64,000 nucleotides of DNA from Flagellimonas sp. HMM57 (GTDB lineage: Bacteria > Bacteroidota > Bacteroidia > Flavobacteriales > Flavobacteriaceae), in contig NZ_CP090004.1 of NCBI RefSeq assembly GCF_021390175.1, positions 2,046,001-2,110,000 on the forward strand, given 5' to 3'. The notes under the pieces are model-generated. The model had not been told where the DNA came from. It did not search any database and saw nothing but the letters and a program-made list of their open reading frames with translations. Positions 55,756-64,000 of this stretch are shown piece by piece (positions within the stretch are counted from its first letter, which is position 1; the number at the start of each line of letters is the position of its first letter). Position numbers and translations under genes: made by a program.

Positions 55756-57816
55756 TTAAAAAACATACTGCAACCGTACCCCACCAAAATAATTCCTGTC
55801 ATTGCCGGGATAAAAGTAACGGGGCTCCGCTCCGCCAAAGCCAACGGCATTGATCAACACGGATTGCGCAAAGACGGTATCAAAAATATTATTGACCCCA
55901 ACATTCAACCCCAAGGAGAAGTTGCTGGCCAAGGTAGTCCGGTAACTCAACTTGGCATTGAACACATTAAAGGCTTCGCTGTTTAAACTATTAGCATCCG
56001 TCAAGGGGATTTCATCCACAAACTGGTGGGTCACATTCAGCCATAGGCCATTGGCATGTTGTACATCGAACCCAGAACTTATCCGGTGTTTTGGCACTCC
56101 TGTAAGCGGATTGCCGGAGAAATCGTTTTCCCCATCCACAAAATCGGTAAAGCTATGGTCGCTGAACGTATAGCTGAGGTAGGGCGAAAACACCAATTTC
56201 CTGGAGAGCTTGTACAGGTACTTCGCATCCATTTCCAAACCTTGGTGGCGGGTCTCGCCTGCGTTTCTTCCAATAAACTGGTCTTCGCCCACACGTTGCG
56301 CCACCAACAGGTTGTTGATGTTCATGCGGTACAGTGTAAGGTTCAATGACATTCTTTTTTTTAAGAATAGCAATTTGCTTCCCAGCTCATAATTGGTGCC
56401 CGTTTCTTGGGCAATATCGGGATTGATCACGCCATCCGGGGTCAAGGTTTCTTCCAAGCTTGGATTGGAAAACCCCCTGCTGACATTGGCATAGAGTTGC
56501 CCGTTCTGTAACTGGTATCGCAATCCAAAACTCGGTAGGAGTATGGGGTCAAAATTACGTTCCGCCGAAGTGTTTTCAGCACCTTGATTGAACAGGTCCC
56601 TAAAGTTGTAATTGGTCTTGTTGAGCGTCATGCCCAATTGTGCGGAAAGCGATGGGGTAATGGGATGGGTCAACGTTCCAAAGAGATTGCACTGCCTGCG
56701 AAACTCCCGGTTCCTGCTTATACGCTCTCCAAGGAGACTCCCGTTGCCATTGTTGTCCGCAAATAAATTCTCAAAAGTGCCCCAGTGGTATTCGTCCTTG
56801 TACAGTTCGCTCCCAAACGAATATTGCACTTTCCCCAAATCCCCTTCAAAGACGCTCCTGAACCCAAACCCATTGGTGAATTCGTCCAAAATGTTAAACG
56901 GGCGGGGTTCGTAGTGGTCCAGGTAGGAATAAAAAATACTGGTGGTATTCTTCAAGGTCTTTCCAAAAGTATAGGTATGGTACAGCCCTGCCAAAACATA
57001 ATTATTGGCTTCAAAGCCCTGTGCGGCCAACCAGTTTCCCGCGGCACGCGTAGGGTCTTCGTCAAAATCCGTCTGATTGATGGAACTTGGTATCTGTGCG
57101 GTGTAATCAATATAGTTCAACAGCAGACCGACCGTACTTTTGGCACTTAACTTGATGTTGGAATTCAGCAGAAACCCGTCCCGTTCAAAACGGTTGTTTT
57201 GGCGATAACCATCGGTTTGTAGGTGATTGTAGCTAAACGTCAGGTCAAAATCCTTTTCGGCATGTTGAAACAACAGGTTGTCCTTCAGCATTCCGTAAGA
57301 ACCTACGGTAAAGGTATTGGTCAATCGGGTCTCGTCCACTTGGGGCGACTTGGTATCCAATAAAATGGTACCTCCCAGGTTTGAGCCAAAAGCGGTTCCC
57401 TTCGGCCCCTTTATGACCTCGACCGAACCTAGATTTTCCAGGTCAAACGCTTCAATGGTAGAGGAACCTGTACCATTTGTTACGGGGATTCCGTTAAAAT
57501 ACAGGCGGAGCTTGTCCGTACCAAAAGGAGTTCTCGCTCCAATGCCCCGCACCGTAATTCTATTGGTGTTCAAAGCTCCCGAAAGCACATACACCCCCGA
57601 AATCTGATTGATGGCCGCGGATACATCAATGGGACTGAATTTTTCAAAAGTGACCGAATTGATGGTTGAAGAAGGGGTAATGCCAATGGCCTTTTTGTTG
57701 GGGTTGTCTTGGGTGAGGATGATTTCATCCAACTGCGTAATGGAATCTTTTTTAACTGTCTGACCAAAAGTTTGGATTGAAAAAAACAGCAACAGTGCGA
57801 AAAGAAGACTTTTCAT
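55756..57816 (-). CDS. TonB-dependent receptor (siderophore-receptor-like)
   Basis: 686 aa with a signal peptide ending FGQ. No regulatory-like extension, so a short classical receptor. A possible TonB box lies near the mature N-terminus (DSITQLDEIILTQDN). Plug: VSAAINQISGVYVLSGALNT, ITVRGIGARTPFGTDKLRLY, LENLGSVEVIKGPKGTAFGS; barrel ends VRLQYVF. The organisation is that of FecA-like iron-chelate receptors, but the ligand is not shown. GC is about 50% (30 of 60 at 56041-56100), well above the island to its left. It lies 27 bp downstream of the isochorismatase-like gene. Confidence 0.82.
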   Translation of the reverse strand: MKSLLFALLLFFSIQTFGQTVKKDSITQLDEIILTQDNPNKKAIGITPSSTINSVTFEKFSPIDVSAAINQISGVYVLSGALNTNRITVRGIGARTPFGTDKLRLYFNGIPVTNGTGSSTIEAFDLENLGSVEVIKGPKGTAFGSNLGGTILLDTKSPQVDETRLTNTFTVGSYGMLKDNLLFQHAEKDFDLTFSYNHLQTDGYRQNNRFERDGFLLNSNIKLSAKSTVGLLLNYIDYTAQIPSSINQTDFDEDPTRAAGNWLAAQGFEANNYVLAGLYHTYTFGKTLKNTTSIFYSYLDHYEPRPFNILDEFTNGFGFRSVFEGDLGKVQYSFGSELYKDEYHWGTFENLFADNNGNGSLLGERISRNREFRRQCNLFGTLTHPITPSLSAQLGMTLNKTNYNFRDLFNQGAENTSAERNFDPILLPSFGLRYQLQNGQLYANVSRGFSNPSLEETLTPDGVINPDIAQETGTNYELGSKLLFLKKRMSLNLTLYRMNINNLLVAQRVGEDQFIGRNAGETRHQGLEMDAKYLYKLSRKLVFSPYLSYTFSDHSFTDFVDGENDFSGNPLTGVPKHRISSGFDVQHANGLWLNVTHQFVDEIPLTDANSLNSEAFNVFNAKLSYRTTLASNFSLGLNVGVNNIFDTVFAQSVLINAVGFGGAEPRYFYPGNDRNYFGGVRLQYVF

Positions 57817-57843
57817 AAAATAGGAGAGTGTTTAATTTTTGGA

Positions 57844-58407
57844 TTATGATATGCTATTGGTCAATTTCAATAAGAATGTTTGGGTATCGGTAATATGGGC
57901 AAACTCGTCTTTAAGATTGGCCAATGCGATTTGATGAACGGTCTTTGCAGCTATAGGTTCTCCATCGATTCCAATTTTGTTGAAGGAGGCCGTGGCATCG
58001 GAAATCAATGTGGTGTTAAAGCCGAGGTTTGATGCCATTCGCGTTGAGGTGGAAATGCAATGCTCCGTGGTCAATCCGGCAATAACCAAGTCTGTTATGC
58101 CTTTGGCCTTAAGCTGGGATTCCAGATCGGTTTCTATAAAAGCGCTGTTTACATTTTTTTGTACAACGGGTTCACCATCCTTTGGTGCTGCCAACGGGTT
58201 GAATGCATTGCCATTTTTGGTGGGATGTAAGGGTGATTCCGGATTTGTGGAGCAGTGTTGAATGTGAAACAAGGGCAAGTTTCTCTTTCTGAATTCATCA
58301 AGTAATCTGCTACAGTTTTTTTCTGCATCTGGATTGCTTCGTTCTTCTCCGTAGAAATCGGTTTCCTGTAAACCGAGTTGGACATCAATCAATAAAAGTG
58401 CTGTCAT
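57844..58407 (-). CDS. Cysteine hydrolase (isochorismatase superfamily)
   Basis: 187 aa. The catalytic triad is visible: D8 (LLLIDVQLG), K84 (VVQKNVNSAF) and C117 (AGLTTEHCIST) with the preceding cis-peptide region. Members hydrolyse isochorismate, nicotinamide or other amides; the sequence does not decide. It lies between a beta-barrel gene (22 bp) and a TonB receptor gene (27 bp), all on the minus strand, so an operon is likely. Confidence 0.85.
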   Translation of the reverse strand: MTALLLIDVQLGLQETDFYGEERSNPDAEKNCSRLLDEFRKRNLPLFHIQHCSTNPESPLHPTKNGNAFNPLAAPKDGEPVVQKNVNSAFIETDLESQLKAKGITDLVIAGLTTEHCISTSTRMASNLGFNTTLISDATASFNKIGIDGEPIAAKTVHQIALANLKDEFAHITDTQTFLLKLTNSIS

Positions 58408-58429
58408 TTATGTAAATTAAAATTAGCGA

Positions 58430-58945
58430 TTAAAACCTGAAACCAATGGAGAGCCCCCCTCGATACATAAAGGTATCCTGAAAATCCTCTGGGTTTATGT
58501 TCCTTCCAAAACCGCCAAAGATTTCCAAGGTAAATTTCTCGCTCCGTGTTGCCCATTTGTTTCCTAGGCCCAACCCCAAAGCTAAGGTACTGTATGTGTT
58601 GTCCCTAAAGGCATTTGGGTCATCAACTTCATCTTCCCCAGTGTAATAAAGACCAAAAGCTTCGGCAAAAAAACCGCTACGGGGCTGGTAACCAAAATAG
58701 GCCCTAAAATTGGGTCCGATTCCAAAGTCTCCGTTATATTCCGTGGCATCATTGTTAAAGTATACCGTACCGCCAATACTGGTATCCTCACCAAGAAAAT
58801 ATTCATATGAACCCTCTACGGCACCTGTAATGAGAAAAAGACCAGCGTTTAATTTTATTTCGTGGTTGTTGTCGAATCTTGGATAGGCTTGGGCATTCAT
58901 GAAATAACCCGAGATAAATAGCACTAAGAAAAATAGTTTTTTCAT
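58430..58945 (-). CDS. Small outer-membrane beta-barrel protein (DUF3575-like)
   Basis: 171 aa with a signal peptide ending MNAQA. Barrel features: NHEIKLNAGLFLITGAVEGS, YEYFLGEDTSIGGTVYF, FGIGPNFRAYFGYQP, FAEAFGLYYTGED, and a C-terminal RGGLSIGFRF strand ending in F. The N-terminal strands resemble DUF3575 proteins. Function unknown; first gene of a probable three-gene operon. Confidence 0.7.
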   Translation of the reverse strand: MKKLFFLVLFISGYFMNAQAYPRFDNNHEIKLNAGLFLITGAVEGSYEYFLGEDTSIGGTVYFNNDATEYNGDFGIGPNFRAYFGYQPRSGFFAEAFGLYYTGEDEVDDPNAFRDNTYSTLALGLGLGNKWATRSEKFTLEIFGGFGRNINPEDFQDTFMYRGGLSIGFRF

Positions 58946-59070
58946 GATTTTCGTTTTTTGGATTACCTAAAGTCATCAATTAGCGTTCCATACTTCAAAT
59001 TTAAACCATGTCCGTGTAACTTGAATTTTATATACGAATGACAATGGCTATTTTTAACAAAAATTCAAAA

Positions 59071-59835
59071 ATGAAGATTGTATCCTACAATGTAAATGGT
59101 ATTAGGGCAGCTTTGAACAAAGGCTTTATGGAATGGTTGCAAACAGTAAACCCAGATGTGGTCTGTCTGCAGGAAATCAAGGCGCTAAAGGAACAGGTGG
59201 ATGTATCTGTTTTCGAAGCCGCTGGATATAAGTTCCATTATTGGTTCAGTGCGCAAAAGAAAGGATATAGCGGGGTAGCGTTGTTGTGCAAGGAGCAACC
59301 CGATCATGTGGAATATGGCACCGGAATCGATTATATGGATTTTGAGGGGAGAAATATCAGGGCCGATTTTGGGGATATTTCGATTATGAGCATGTACCTG
59401 CCTTCTGGAACCAATATGGCACGGTTGGAACATAAGTTGACCTATATGGCGGATTTTCAAAAGTATTCCGATGTGTTGAGAAAAGAACGCCCCAATTTGA
59501 TTGTTTGCGGGGATTACAACATTTGCCATGAAGCCATGGACATCCATGATCCTGTTCGCAATAAAAATGTATCAGGATTTTTGCCCGTAGAGCGGGAATG
59601 GATCGGAAATTTTATTGAAAGCGGGTTTATTGACAGTTTTCGACATTTTAACAAAGAACCGCACAACTACACATGGTGGAGTTATCGCGCCAATGCACGT
59701 GCCAACAACAAGGGCTGGCGATTGGATTATGGTATGGTGAACGAGACTTTAAAGGATAGGCTGAAACGGTCTGTTATTTTGTCGGATGCCAAGCATAGTG
59801 ACCACTGTCCAATTTTACTGGAGGTTGAAAAATAA
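59071..59835 (+). CDS. Exodeoxyribonuclease III
   Basis: 254 aa from the ATG at 59071, which gives the standard start MKIVSYNVNGIRAALNKGF; an in-frame ATG at 59038 would add an unconserved leader. Metal-binding E in VVCLQEIKALKEQ, catalytic GDYNICHEAMDIHDP, TWWSYRANARANNKGWRLDY, and SDHCPILLEVE at the end. It acts as the AP endonuclease/3'-5' exonuclease in base-excision repair. The name xth or exoA would fit. Confidence 0.93.
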   Translation: MKIVSYNVNGIRAALNKGFMEWLQTVNPDVVCLQEIKALKEQVDVSVFEAAGYKFHYWFSAQKKGYSGVALLCKEQPDHVEYGTGIDYMDFEGRNIRADFGDISIMSMYLPSGTNMARLEHKLTYMADFQKYSDVLRKERPNLIVCGDYNICHEAMDIHDPVRNKNVSGFLPVEREWIGNFIESGFIDSFRHFNKEPHNYTWWSYRANARANNKGWRLDYGMVNETLKDRLKRSVILSDAKHSDHCPILLEVEK

Positions 59836-59868
59836 CGATTGCTTTAAACGATACCGATAAGGATTGAT

Positions 59869-59876
59869 TATTTTTG
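59869..59876 (+). promoter_or_regulatory. -7 promoter element of the aldo-keto reductase gene
   Basis: TATTTTTG matches TAnnTTTG, 21 bp before the ATG at 59898. Confidence 0.5.
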
Positions 59877-59897
59877 CCCGTCTAAAAAAATTGCCAC

Positions 59898-60938
59898 ATG
59901 AAATACACCAGACTTCCACATACCGACATTAAAGTCAGCAAGCTTTGTTTGGGAACAATGACCTGGGGCCGGCAGAATTCTGAAGAAGAAGGTCATGAAC
60001 AGATGGATTATGCTCTGGAACAAGGAATCAATTTTTTTGATACCGCAGAGTTGTACCCGATTCCTGCCAAAAAAGAACTTTATGCGGTCACTGAAGAAAT
60101 CATAGGGAAATGGTTCAAAAAAACAGGAAACCGGGATAAGGTAGTGCTTGCCACCAAAATTGCAGGTAGAGCGGAGTTTGCGAAATTTATAAGAGCAACA
60201 GGTTTTAGCAAGGATTCCATTATAAAGGCTGTTGAAGGGAGTTTACAACGATTGCAAACGGATTATATCGATTTGTACCAATTGCACTGGCCAGAGCGGA
60301 ATACCAATTATTTTGGGCAGCGTGGCTACAATGCCCATGCTATTGATCCTTGGGAAGACAACATTCACCAAGTTTTGGAAACACTTAGGGATTTGATTGC
60401 AGAAGGGAAAATAAGACAGGTGGGGATTTCGAACGAAAGTCCTTGGGGAACCATGCGCTTTTTGGAAGAAAGTAAAGTCCATAGAAGTTTACCAAGAATG
60501 CTTACCCTACAAAATCCGTATAGCTTACTTAATCGGCTCTTTGAGATAGGGCTCTCTGAAATTTCCATGCGCGAAAATATTGGTCTTTTGGCCTATTCAC
60601 CTATGGCGTTTGGGGTGTTGAGCGGAAAATATTTGGACGAGATAAAGCCGAGAAAAGCGAGAATGACACTTTTCCCCCATTACAGTCGCTATAGCGGGGA
60701 AACTGCAACGGAAGCCACGAAAAAATACTTTCAATTGGCGCAAGACCATGGATTGAGCTTGGCACAAATGGCGTTGGCTTTTGTAAACACCAGACCCTTT
60801 TTGACCAGCAATATCATAGGTGCCACAACCATGGAGCAGTTAAAGGAAAATATTGAAAGTATAGATGTGGAACTTTCCGATGAGGTGTTGAAAGGGATTG
60901 AGGATATTCACAATGAACTTCCAAATCCTGCTCCTTAA
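59898..60938 (+). CDS. NADP(H)-dependent aldo-keto reductase (Tas-like)
   Basis: 346 aa, the same length as E. coli Tas. Motifs: MKYTRLPHTDIKVSKLCLGT, NFFDTAELYPIPAKKE with the catalytic Asp and Tyr, the lysine in VLATKIAGR, LQTDYIDLYQLHWPERNTNY with the histidine, VGISNESPWG, and LLAYSPMAFGVLSGKY. The physiological substrate is unknown. The stop lies 2 bp from the convergent radA stop. Confidence 0.88.
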   Translation: MKYTRLPHTDIKVSKLCLGTMTWGRQNSEEEGHEQMDYALEQGINFFDTAELYPIPAKKELYAVTEEIIGKWFKKTGNRDKVVLATKIAGRAEFAKFIRATGFSKDSIIKAVEGSLQRLQTDYIDLYQLHWPERNTNYFGQRGYNAHAIDPWEDNIHQVLETLRDLIAEGKIRQVGISNESPWGTMRFLEESKVHRSLPRMLTLQNPYSLLNRLFEIGLSEISMRENIGLLAYSPMAFGVLSGKYLDEIKPRKARMTLFPHYSRYSGETATEATKKYFQLAQDHGLSLAQMALAFVNTRPFLTSNIIGATTMEQLKENIESIDVELSDEVLKGIEDIHNELPNPAP

Positions 60939-60940
60939 AA

Positions 60941-62302
60941 TTAGAGGAACAATACGTTTACCACATCTTCAATTTTGGAGACCAGTCTTAGTCGAATCGT
61001 AGTATTTTTAATTCCGATTTTGTTGCTTTTGGAAACATAGATTGTAGAAAAACCCAGTTTTTCTGCTTCTAAGATGCGTTGGTCTACCCGCTGTACAGGG
61101 CGTATTTCCCCTGCCAAGCCCACCTCTGCGGCAAAACACGTCCCTTTTTCAATGGGAATGTCCGCATTGCTGGATAGAATGGCGGCCAATACGGCCAAGT
61201 CAATCGCGGGATCATCTACAGATATTCCCCCCGTAATGTTTAGGAACACATCTTTTGCCCCTAATTTGAAACCTGCTCTTTTTTCCAAAACGGCCAAAAG
61301 CATGTTCAATCGTTTGGCGTTGAATCCGGTTGCAGAACGTTGCGGGGTTCCGTAAACCGCAGTACTCACTAAAGCCTGTATTTCGATAAGAAGGGGTCGC
61401 ATGCCTTCTACCGTTGCGGCTATAGCTGTTCCGCTAAGGTCTTCTTCATTCTTGGAAATCAATACTTCGGATGGATTGTTTACTTCACGCAAGCCACTCC
61501 CCTGCATTTCATAGATTCCCAATTCTGCCGTAGAGCCAAATCGATTTTTAAGCGAACGGAGAATTCGGTATACATAGTTACGGTCGCCTTCAAACTGAAG
61601 AACAGTATCCACCATATGCTCCAAGATTTTAGGTCCGGCTATGTTCCCATCTTTGGTGATGTGACCCACCAAAATAACAGGAGTACTACTTTCTTTTGCA
61701 AATTTTATTAGTTCTGCGGTACATTCCCGTATCTGTGAGATACTACCTGCGGCGGATTCAATATAATCGGTATGAAGGGTTTGAATGGAATCGATAACCA
61801 CCAAATCTGGTTCCAAAGCACCTATTTGTTGAAAGATGTTCTGCGTTTTGGTCTCGGTAAGGATATAGCAAGTTTCGCTATTGGGATGAATGCGGTCCGC
61901 TCGCATTTTTATCTGCTTCTGGCTTTCTTCACCGGAAACATACAGTGTCTTGTATGCGAGCTTCAAAGCTATTTGCAAAAGCAACGTACTTTTTCCAATA
62001 CCGGGTTCCCCTCCCAAAAGAATCAATGAACCAGGTACAATACCTCCGCCAAGTACCCTGTTGAACTCTTGATTCTGGGCATCTAATCGAATTTCTTTTT
62101 CGTTGTTGATTTCTGCGACACGCAAAGGAGTAGCAATTTTTTTTATTGTGTTGGATTCGCTTCTCCAGTTTTTCTTTTCTTCTTTTTGAATGACTTCTTC
62201 AACAATGGTATTCCACTGTTTGCAAGATGAACATTGCCCCACCCATTTGGGATATTGAGCACCACAGTTTTGACAGAAAAAAGTCGTTTTGGTCTTTGCC
62301 AT
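60941..62302 (-). CDS. radA: DNA repair protein RadA
   Basis: 453 aa. N-terminal zinc finger C10, C13, C24, C27; Walker A GGEPGIGKST at residues 97-106; the RadA-specific KNRFG motif (SLKNRFGSTAE); and a C-terminal Lon-protease-like domain (LGAKDVFLNITGGISVDDPA, FAAEVGLAGEIRPVQ). It drives branch migration of recombination intermediates. TATCTTTA on the minus strand (plus 62322-62329) is a possible -7 box. Confidence 0.95.
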   Translation of the reverse strand: MAKTKTTFFCQNCGAQYPKWVGQCSSCKQWNTIVEEVIQKEEKKNWRSESNTIKKIATPLRVAEINNEKEIRLDAQNQEFNRVLGGGIVPGSLILLGGEPGIGKSTLLLQIALKLAYKTLYVSGEESQKQIKMRADRIHPNSETCYILTETKTQNIFQQIGALEPDLVVIDSIQTLHTDYIESAAGSISQIRECTAELIKFAKESSTPVILVGHITKDGNIAGPKILEHMVDTVLQFEGDRNYVYRILRSLKNRFGSTAELGIYEMQGSGLREVNNPSEVLISKNEEDLSGTAIAATVEGMRPLLIEIQALVSTAVYGTPQRSATGFNAKRLNMLLAVLEKRAGFKLGAKDVFLNITGGISVDDPAIDLAVLAAILSSNADIPIEKGTCFAAEVGLAGEIRPVQRVDQRILEAEKLGFSTIYVSKSNKIGIKNTTIRLRLVSKIEDVVNVLFL

Positions 62303-62550
62303 GAACCGTTTTGGTTTTGGCTAAAGATACTGGTTTTGATAGATTTTTAGACTCATGGATTATTCGATTTTTGGAGCCTTGGATTGTTAGGTCGCTCAAC
62401 CTAAAGTTTTATATTCACTTGCTATCCAAAAATCAGGGAATCGAAGAATCGAGACATCAAATAAAGAATCCTTCGACAAGCTCAGTATGACACAGAATAA
62501 TCAAATCAATCCATATATCTAAAAATCTAACCTATCCAATAAATCGGGTT
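62303..62550. other. 248-bp intergenic region with repeat remnants
   Basis: No gene seen. It holds the possible radA -7 box and a copy of a dispersed flavobacterial repeat (62470-62491, CTTCGACAAGCTCAG), a reverse-oriented relative of the elements at 3010 and 54005. Confidence 0.5.
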
Positions 62551-63693
62551 TTAATATCCAAAGTCGGCCTTAAGGGCATCTATTTTTTCAAGGGCCATAT
62601 CCTTCGTTAAAAAGTCTATCTCTTCCATCTGAAAAGCTTTTTCAAATGCTTTGAAAGCCTTTTTTGGTTCCCCTAGTTGTTCAAAATACTCTCCTTCAAA
62701 ATAAAAACCTAGCATGGTATCGGGGAATAGTTTTTTACATATATCCGACAAGGGCTTTAACGATTCAAAATCTTCTTTTTTCAGGCTTGCAGCATAAATG
62801 GCCATAATGTCATTGAGTTCCATAGGTTTTTCAAAACCAAAGAGCTCTTCGATCATATTATATCTATCCTCTAGATAGTTAATGACTGGATCATTGGAAA
62901 CGAGTATTTCGGTTTTATACTCTTTTGGGCTGATAGGTTTGAACATTTGAAAGGTTCTTTCCCATGCTTTTCCCAATCCGTACGTTATTACTGAAAGTTC
63001 ATTGGCATCTGGATATTCATCAAGGGAGTAGTGTATATTTTCTTTGCCCAGACTTTTTAAGCCCCTATCCAATTGAAGAATGTTATTTGTGATTTTATCC
63101 CGATTGCCAGCGGTTATGAGATTGTAAAAAATATGTTTGTCCATTGTGGCCAAACGCTCGGGAATTCTACTTTCCATTTCTGGGGCCAAAAGTGGTGAGA
63201 TGCTTATATACGACTTGAACAACGAATGGTCCTTAAAGAGCCAATAGTTCATAAAATTCGCAGTGATATCGTATCCTATGACCATTTTGAAAGGTGCAGT
63301 ACTGTATTTTGTATCAATAGAAGGTATGATTTCCATGCCCAAAAATTCGAAAAAGAGTTTTCCTTTTTCAGTTGGCAGACCTGTTTGTTCATCAAAAGCA
63401 CAATCTTCCCAACGTAGCTCATCTTCCAATTGGTCTATACCAATGATTATGGTTTGCGGCATTCCTTGAAATTGACTGTTGAACTTGGAGATGGCCACAA
63501 CTTGGTCAAAAAGATATTCGGCATCCAATACCAAAATCAAGGGATATTTTTTTTCTTCGGAATAGTCTTCTGGGAAATAGTAGGAAACGTTTCTTCTTTC
63601 CTGCAGTTTAAAGGATTCGAAAATCTCCTTTTTTACTTGCGCGCCAAGATTGGTACATAATAGGCCTATTAGTACAAATAGACAATTTTTCAT
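62551..63693 (-). CDS. Secreted esterase-fold protein with lost nucleophile
   Basis: 380 aa with a signal peptide ending NLGAQ. Residues about 30-260 have the alpha/beta hydrolase (esterase D / IroE-like) fold: YYFPEDYSEEKKYPLILVLD, IIIGIDQLEDELRWEDC. The nucleophile elbow, normally GHSxxA, reads G140-Y-D142-I-T-A, so serine is replaced by aspartate; a C-terminal TPR-like helical region follows (FYFEGEYFEQLGEPKKAFKA). Probably not an active serine esterase; a binding or other role is possible. Confidence 0.78.
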   Translation of the reverse strand: MKNCLFVLIGLLCTNLGAQVKKEIFESFKLQERRNVSYYFPEDYSEEKKYPLILVLDAEYLFDQVVAISKFNSQFQGMPQTIIIGIDQLEDELRWEDCAFDEQTGLPTEKGKLFFEFLGMEIIPSIDTKYSTAPFKMVIGYDITANFMNYWLFKDHSLFKSYISISPLLAPEMESRIPERLATMDKHIFYNLITAGNRDKITNNILQLDRGLKSLGKENIHYSLDEYPDANELSVITYGLGKAWERTFQMFKPISPKEYKTEILVSNDPVINYLEDRYNMIEELFGFEKPMELNDIMAIYAASLKKEDFESLKPLSDICKKLFPDTMLGFYFEGEYFEQLGEPKKAFKAFEKAFQMEEIDFLTKDMALEKIDALKADFGY

Positions 63694-63725
63694 CGTGGTT
63701 AAGTTTTTAGGCGGTCGGGGTCTAC

Positions 63726-64000
63726 CTATTTTCTATTTATTAACGGTAATATGATAAAGGATATTGTGCCAAAAACGACCACCATTAAAGTTTGTGCAGT
63801 CCACATGATCCAACCATATGCGTCACCAGAAGTTTTACTTACACCATATACGGACAAGGCAGCAGTGACTACAATGGGGAAAAGCCCCAGACCACCATTG
63901 GTTGCGGCCATTGCAAAAGCACCGGCTACAAATGCCACTAAGAAGGCGCCTAAGGGAAGATTGGTAGTTTCGGGAACCGTGAATTTGATTACCCAGAACA
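63726..64000 (-). CDS. Flippase-like (lysylphosphatidylglycerol synthase TM-type) membrane protein, partial
   Basis: The minus frame is open from the right edge to the stop at 63726, giving 90 visible C-terminal residues: FWVIKFTVPETTNLPLGAFL onward, then TNGGLGLFPIVVTAALSVYG and AYGWIMWTAQTLMVVVFGTI. This is the C-terminal part of the MprF/AglD-type flippase-like family (formerly UPF0104). A GTG start at 63938 is not needed, since the frame continues past it. The N-terminus is outside the window. Confidence 0.75.
   Translation of the reverse strand, partial: FWVIKFTVPETTNLPLGAFLVAFVAGAFAMAATNGGLGLFPIVVTAALSVYGVSKTSGDAYGWIMWTAQTLMVVVFGTISFIILPLINRK

Overview
The window looks like chromosomal DNA of a marine-type member of the Flavobacteriaceae (Bacteroidota). 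The evidence is the Bacteroidota -7 promoter motif TAnnTTTG ahead of many genes, start codons that mostly lack a Shine-Dalgarno sequence, four TonB-dependent receptors (three with N-terminal carboxypeptidase-regulatory-like domains), many Bacteroidota-type lipoproteins, and family members typical of the group (DUF5689/lamin-tail lipoprotein, a large LspA, a type-2 IleRS, a degenerate DksA-like protein). No tRNA, rRNA, CRISPR array, insertion sequence or prophage was recognised.

Layout. 1-8.2 kb: partial ArsR regulator, small secreted proteins, cystathionine gamma-synthase/lyase, NADP-glutamate dehydrogenase, RecO, a haem-receptor-like TonB receptor and an amphipathic-repeat lipoprotein. 8.3-23.7 kb: housekeeping core: ileS, dksA-like, lspA, 5-formyl-THF cyclo-ligase, uvrC, a patatin/beta-barrel fusion, a candidate structured RNA, DUF3108 protein, tryptophan dioxygenase, M23 peptidase and pgi. 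23.9-33 kb: an Oar-like receptor, then a divergent secreted nuclease / TonB receptor / lamin-tail lipoprotein locus that may scavenge extracellular nucleic acid. 33-45.7 kb: small envelope proteins, katG with an ankyrin-repeat partner, Nudix and omega-amidase genes, an Ig-like lipoprotein, ComF, glyS, DUF4442 and DUF1287.

45.7-50.6 kb: formate-THF ligase (one frameshift) and a large secreted BNR/sortilin-like repeat protein (two frameshifts). All three lesions sit in homopolymers, so either sequencing error or recent decay must be resolved. 50.7-55.7 kb: a sharply AT-richer accessory island of small, mostly unknown genes. Five of these genes are followed, right at the stop codon, by a related imperfect inverted repeat. 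This resembles a gene-cassette array with attC-like sites and is the most unusual structure in the window. 55.7-64 kb: a TonB receptor / isochorismatase-like hydrolase / beta-barrel gene set, then exoIII, a Tas-like aldo-keto reductase, radA, an esterase-fold protein that has lost its nucleophile, and a partial flippase-like membrane protein.

The clearest single-gene observation is the isoleucyl-tRNA synthetase: its class-I signature reads G-I-H-H instead of H-x-G-H, an inversion associated with extreme mupirocin resistance in type-2 IleRS enzymes.
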